Positions 58,726 to 64,000 of a stretch of 64,000 bases of DNA are shown here, piece after piece; position 1 is the stretch's first letter; every line of letters starts with the position of its first letter. This stretch comes from Apiosordaria backusii. Lineage: Eukaryota; Ascomycota; Sordariomycetes; Sordariales; Lasiosphaeriaceae. The DNA is taken from positions 1,240,001 to 1,304,000 of the forward strand of contig JAUKTV010000007.1 in assembly GCA_030549205.1 (NCBI GenBank), given 5' to 3'. Made by a program: the position numbers and the translations under genes. The notes under the pieces are model-generated. The model searched no databases. It worked only from the letters and a program-made list of their open reading frames with translations, and was not told the origin of the DNA.

Positions 58726-61700
58726 TCACAACCCTCCCCCTCCCCCAATCCCCCCCCCTCCTCCACCAACCCCTCCACTCCCCTGCTGCCCCCCAAAGAA
58801 AAACCCATCAAACAAATCCAGCTGCTGCCCATCGCTAAAATCATGATGCATCCCCTCCCAACCCAACCCAAACCCCAAGTCCATGTTCGTGTCCATCATT
58901 CCCCCTCCCCCTCCTCCATTCCCATTCCCATTACCCTCTTGCCCTCCAACCAACCCACCATCTCCAGGATTCAGCGTCTGTAGAAATTCGACCCCCTGCA
59001 AATCATTAAACGACAGCACTCCCGGACTAAACATACCCCCTCCCTGTGGTTGAGGGGGCGGCATGTTTATCACCGGTGACCCCAACCCCCCTACTCCTCC
59101 TGCAGGTGACGCCAGTCCCCCCGCTGGGGATGGCATCCCCCCGGCTTCTGGGGTGAGAGGACCGTCGTTAACTGAGCTCGCGTTGGAACGGGGAGGGTTG
59201 GGGAGGTTGCGCATGAGGGAGAAGCCGTCTGATTCGGGTTTGAGCTGGGGGCGGTATTGATTTTTAAAAGCTGAAAACTGGGAGGTGGTGGAATACGCGT
59301 CCGAGGTCAAGTCCGAGGCAGCGGGAATATGATCGATGGAAGAAGGGGTGCGGTGGGGTGGTGGTGGCCGCTGTTTATGTTGGTGGTGATTGTGGTGGTG
59401 GGAGCTGCCCGACAAAGAAGCAGTGTCGCTTCTCGATGACCAGTCCATCCTGTGGTGGTCGTTGGGGGCGGTGTTATTTCTTGACGTTGTTGAAGAGGCC
59501 GGCGGCGGTGGATGTTTTTGCCCGAAACCGCCTCGAGCATTCACCATCTTCAGAGTTGCTTTCACCGTGCGGTCAAAGGCGTCGCGGCAGGCTTCAGCTG
59601 GCGGGCACTTATCCATCAAGTCTGTGAAGACGGAGGTGGCGGCGAGGATGGTGAAGTCGACTTCGTCCATGGACTTTTTTATTAGGAAGATTAGTGATTC
59701 GAAAAAACTAATAGTGACAATGGGCTGGTATCTTACCAATCGACTTCTCACAATAGGCGAGTGCCAAATTGCGTATAGGTACGAAATCCCGGCAACAAAC
59801 AAGTGGTGCGTAGTCAAGTACGTATGGTTGACCAAGCCCGCCAAGTGAAGTTGGCGATATAACCTCAGTATCTTTTGACCCGCCTCCGCCACCTTGAGGT
59901 ACACGCGATCCTCATCCTCACGAAGCTCCACGCTGTAGACAGACGGGCTTTCCACCTCCTTCGCGGTGTGATACTCGCCCTCAAACATTTCTGGCACACT
60001 CAAACTCTGCCGATACAGCATGATGATAGCTTGCCAGTAGTTGAGGTCCAAGAAATCTGTCAAAAACGCCACGCCCGTCTCTTGCTTCTTTGGTGCCGTC
60101 ATCTTCCACTCATACAGCCTCTTGTCGATGTTGATCCGCCAGGATCGAAAAGAGTCAAATCTCGACAAGAACGGAGACGGTAGCGAGGTGTGCATGTGTG
60201 GGTTCTTTTGGTTTTGCCCAAACTCGCGAGCAATTTTTGCCTGTTGATACTGTAGGACCTGAGAGATTTCAGACTGGAGCAATCTGAGCCTGAAGTAGTG
60301 ATGAGCAACCAGCTTGTATGTCGGCGCATTTGGCGGTGCCTCGAGGAAGCCAGTCGGTGTGATGTACTTATCATCCAGCAAGGAAGGAAACTCAGTGGTG
60401 ATAACCTGATCCGAGATGCCAAACGGTCGACCAACGCAAACACTGACAAGACGATCGAACGAGTATGTGCACCACCACAGTCGTCGTCTCATATCCCGTG
60501 TATACTCTCTCCGACCCCTCTCGCTCGCCAGGCTCTGCTTTTGCTGCGCAGTCGCATTATTCAGACCAGCATCAATATCTTTCCCATCCTCATAATGCAG
60601 ACCAAGATCAACAGCCAATCTCACAGCAACACCAATAATGTACCACAACCCCGGCGGCACCGGCCTCAACAACGCAAAGTTTGCCAGCAACAACACAGCC
60701 TGCAACTCCTCCAACCCACCCCCACTCCCCAAGCACGCCTCCAAATGCACAATAGCACTCGCATGATACTCCTCGGGCTGGCACTGCTTCGAAGCCTGAT
60801 CCCCTTTGCTCTCCGCCAGTATAATCCCCGCCCCAATCGCAAAAACCATGTTCAAACAATACAGCTCCCTCGGCCCCCTCACCCTCCCCTCCTCCGCATA
60901 AGCCTGCTCAAACATTTGCATAAAATCCACCCTATGCACCACCGGCATCTGCGGATTCGCATGCTCAAAATACAAAGTAATCAGCTTCAGCCCCAGCTCC
61001 TTGGACGGGAAAGTAGCCGGGTGTATCGTCGGCTTAGTATGCAACCCAAAAAAAGAATCCCTCATCGACGTCGTCTGTCCCCCGGTTGCCCCATTTCCCC
61101 CAGTCACCGGAGGTTTATACGGTCTTATCCCCCCCTTATCCGAATTCGACCTCTGATCCGACACCGAAGATTGCACCGCCGCAAAAACCACCCTCGCAAA
61201 TGATATCCCCGTCATCGACCCTAGATGTCTCCCTTGACTACCACCCCCTGCCCTCTTCACCGTTTCCCTCCTCGCTACCACTCCCCCATCCTCCCCATTA
61301 TGTTCCCTTACCCACCCCCGTATTTGCCCCCCTCCTCCTGTTCCCCCATCACCCCCCCCTTCTGGCCCCTCAACCGGTGACCTCCCCTCTGGCCTCCCAT
61401 GAACCCCACTCCCAACCTTGGAACAATACTCCAACTCCTCCGCCCTCGGAAACGCAACCCCTTTCTCCCTCAATATCCCCTCTAGCTGCTCGAGCCTCTT
61501 CTCAAGATAAAAGATATAACTCCTCGGTATCTCCCTCTTCGTAATCGGATCATACCCCACACACGCCACGCCGGCCTTTTCGCAGCTGGCACAGCTCGGC
61601 AGTTTCTGATCGCAGCGGTTTTTTCTCAGCCTGCACCGATTACACGCGGAGACGTTCCTAAAGGTGGATGACTGGCCGACTTTTGCAGAGTTGTGGTCAT

Positions 61701-61901
61701 GATGGTGGGAGGAGGAGGAAGGCGGGTGGTGCTCGTGAGTGGGGGTTGGGATGGGAGAGTTGGCGCCGGCGGAGAGAGATAACGAGGCCGGTGAGTCTTT
61801 GTCGTTTTGTGTGAGAGGGGGGGGCCAGGGGAGGACTGGCGCATTCGTTTGGAGGGATGGAGGTCGGGTGATGGGGGGGCGTGGGTGGCCGGTGCCGGCA
61901 T
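58726..61901 (-). CDS. Zn2Cys6 fungal transcription factor
   Basis: A nuclear DNA-binding regulator of about 1,037 aa. The binuclear zinc cluster CNRCRLRKNRCDQKLPSCASC-EKAGVAC (about residues 87-114) has canonical spacing. A coiled-coil-like SYIFYLEKRLEQLEGIL follows. The fungal_trans regulatory domain starts around TLYFEHANPQMPVVHR and includes RRLWWCTYSFDRLVSVCVGRPFGI. The C-terminal 250 residues are Ser/Pro/Gly-rich. An in-frame 63-nt intron (59674-59736; GTAAGA donor, CACTAATC branch, AAAAAG acceptor) should be removed, joining RSRL to SMDEVDFTILAA. The likely start ATG 61901 gives MPAPATHAPPSPDLHPSKRM, but the zinc-cluster frame is one base off. The switch maps to an 8-C run (minus strand) in GGCCCCCCCCTCTC. 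The regulated pathway cannot be told. Confidence 0.88.
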
Positions 61902-63834
61902 GGTTGGGGAAGTAATCTAATTCCGCGCCGGCCGCGGGGGGGCGGGTAGACGGACGGACGGACGGGCGTGTGTAGGGCTATGTGTCGGATCGGGGCGGGA
62001 ACCTGAGACAAAGTTGTCGGCGGCGTGCGCTTTGTCCCGTGCTATGCGACACAATGGCGGGGGGCGGGAGGAACAGCGCAAGGCGAGTCAGTGTAGGTAG
62101 ATGTCGCTCGCGCGCGCGACAGTTTGTTAAATCGGCTGCTGGGTTTTACTGTGTAGGTGCCCACCAGTGGGGAATTGGATCGCTGCTGCGCAAAGGATGG
62201 ATGGAAAGGTTTCCCTGTTCGGCCAGCCCGTCTCTCTCTCTCTGCCTACAAGCTCTCTTCTTCTCTATTCTAACCTCTTCCCTACACCGTGCATCTGCCC
62301 CATTGGATTGTCAAATTTTTTTTCTTCTCGGGGGATTAGTTGAGAAAAATGGCGGCGAGGTCTGCGTGCGTGTGCCGAAATTGGGGGATCGCGAAAGTGT
62401 GAATGTTTTGTTTCGAAGACAGCGCGGGGAGGGAGACAATCAGCTGCTTGTCAAGCTGTAGCGGAGCGGTAGGTAAGGTAGAGAGGTACTTGAGCTTCAA
62501 AGTGTGGGGTTCGAAATATAATATCAAGCCCTGCAATTGGTCACTGAATCTAACAATAATGGAGACGGCGCCGGTAGTTGCGATGGCTTCTCTCTGCCTT
62601 CTCAATTGCTGGCGAGAAAAAAACACTGATCAAGAAAACGGCAGGGTCGGTCGGTCAGTGCGGTGGGCTCGGTCATCAATCAAGAGTGAGAGAGCGGAGC
62701 TTCGACAAGACGGACAAGGGGGAGCTTCTTGCGTGAAATACCTGGGAAACCATTGTTACATACACACAAGCTGATAAGCACAAGGCTTTGGCGAATCACC
62801 AACCAGAAGTCGGTCTTTTGTATCGAGTAATCGCCCAGTGGAACCCCCCACCTTCTTCCCCCCAACCGTAATCTTTCAGTTTCCCATTCCCAGGTTTCAC
62901 AATTGAGGGAAATATGTCGAGGAGGATGTGTAAGTTGGTCAAGTACCGATGTGTTTCCCATCCAAAGTATCCAGGTACTACCATGCATCCAAGACTTCTT
63001 CTTGTTCCCTGGCTCCCATGGCTGTCAACCGACTCAATGGCTTATCACCATACCATGAAGCCATTCCTCTTCCGAAAAGACTAAAAACCCATGTCTATTC
63101 CATGACTTCGTTCATGGAAGCTAAACCATGTCTTCTCAAAGACCGAACACGAATTCACAACAAACATCCATGTGAACAGTGATTCTTGACAGAGTCCTCA
63201 AAATCGAGAGATATATTTCTTATATTTCTTCTCATATGCCATAGGAAATGCCCGCCATCCCAGCCCGTGGTAAGTAGTTGTCTAATCCCATACATCTCCC
63301 AGTTCCGCACAACCAACCCCCACTCTTCCTGCCCATCCTTTGACAGTGAAGACCCAAAACCGAAAGAAGCCAAAACATGAGAAAATGAAGAAAAGAACCG
63401 ATCCATCTTCTCGTGGTATCCAGAGAGACGCCCTGATATTAGTAAAAAAAGCATGCGATAGTAATAACCCATGTTGTAATACAAGTCTCGCCCGCCCGAG
63501 AACAAAGTTGCCCCTGATAGTGATACCCCCGTACACCCAAAATGAAAGCCCCAAAAGAAGAAAATAAAAGACACCGCAGTAAGAAAGGCCCACGCTCCCA
63601 TTCGCAATGCTCTCCCAAGATGGAGCGTCTTTGCGAAAACAAAAAGCACAATGGTCTATATCCCAACGCTTCGCTTCCCCGTCAAGAACCCACCCAAACG
63701 CCGTCTAGGCATCCTCTGCAAAATCACCCCAACAAGGTGGCCAGCACGTGCTGGCATCCCACCTGGACTTCAGAGACGCCTGACCAATGATTTTCGTGTA
63801 CAAAAAGAGAAAAGCAAAGAAATTCGTAAAGTCG
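61902..63834. other. Intergenic, upstream of the Zn2Cys6 factor
   Basis: About 1.9 kb, including a short CGGA tandem array (61950-61964), a GCGCGC tract near 62109 and a TC run near 62231. No protein gene was recognised. The right part is the 3' flank of the partial gene at the window edge. Confidence 0.5.
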
Positions 63835-64000
63835 CTACGATGAAGGCCTTGGTTGGTGTTGGTCGTTCTCGTTCGTTGTTCTCGCTTGTTCGTCTTCAAT
63901 CGTCTCATCCATGTCTTCCTTCTCGTCCATTCTCCCCTTGGGCTCGGTGATTTGAAGACCAATCCAGGCGCCAACAACAGCGACGAGCCCAGCAACCCAC
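63835..64000 (-). CDS. C-terminal fragment of a membrane-segment protein (partial)
   Basis: Only the last 54 residues lie inside the window. The chain reads WVAGLVAVVGAWIGLQITEPKG, a hydrophobic segment followed by an acidic tail (RMDEKEDMDETIEDEQA...), and stops at TAG 63835-63837. The frame is open to the window edge and the composition looks genuine. It may be the last transmembrane helix and cytosolic tail of a membrane protein. The identity cannot be given. Confidence 0.55.
   Translation of the reverse strand, partial: WVAGLVAVVGAWIGLQITEPKGRMDEKEDMDETIEDEQARTTNENDQHQPRPSS

Noticed and set aside
60298..61544. Plus-strand frames of 152-301 codons opposite the Zn2Cys6 factor
   Set aside because: Antisense shadows rich in Pro, His and Arg. 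The factor's domains are on the minus strand.
1..64000. CRISPR arrays, insertion sequences, operons or other bacterial systems
   Set aside because: No regularly spaced repeats. Genes have spliceosomal introns and independent promoters, so the sequence is eukaryotic.

Overview
The window is nuclear DNA of a filamentous ascomycete, most likely a Neurospora/Sordaria-type member of the Sordariales. The reasons are short GT..CTNAC..AG introns (about 50-100 bp), three 5S rRNA genes scattered singly between protein genes in both orientations, and orthologues of typical fungal housekeeping and signalling genes. The species cannot be fixed from the sequence alone.

Layout. 0-16 kb: NADPH-cytochrome P450 reductase (minus) diverges from a very long Furry/Tao3-type cell-morphogenesis gene (PAG1, plus). 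16-21.6 kb: an accessory stretch with a 5S gene, a small cysteine-rich secreted protein, a tRNA-like hairpin, a second 5S gene, a small hydrophilic protein and a short-chain dehydrogenase pseudogene. 22-32.7 kb: ORC4 with an N-terminal AT-hook and PHD finger, a DUF7053 protein, a small GPI-anchored protein and an FlbA/RGS-1-type G-protein regulator. 32.7-40.1 kb: about 7.4 kb without a recognisable protein gene. 40-46 kb: a tail-anchored Arg/Asp-rich protein, then a tandem pair of small secreted cysteine proteins with a third 5S gene between them. 46.7-58 kb: dense housekeeping block with CDC73 (Paf1 complex), a conserved fungal protein interrupted by an in-frame TAG, ENP1/bystin diverging from HGH1, and a PHO84-family phosphate transporter. 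58.7-64 kb: a Zn2Cys6 transcription factor and the 3' end of another gene running off the right edge.

Several genes share themes: growth and translation (ENP1, HGH1, CDC73, 5S rRNA), polarity and morphogenesis signalling (PAG1, RGS), nutrient uptake (phosphate transporter) and secreted or surface proteins (four small ones). No secondary-metabolite cluster, intact transposon or phage-like element was found.

The most notable observations are: (i) the two tandem secreted-protein paralogues each have one intron that the other lacks; (ii) three genes lose frame at homopolymer runs that each look exactly one base short, suggesting systematic under-calling in the assembly; (iii) a conserved gene has a TAG where a tryptophan codon is expected; (iv) the start codon of PAG1 lies in a 4-nt first coding exon; (v) the 5S variants carry compensatory helix changes; (vi) a 31-bp perfect inverted repeat lies upstream of the phosphate transporter.
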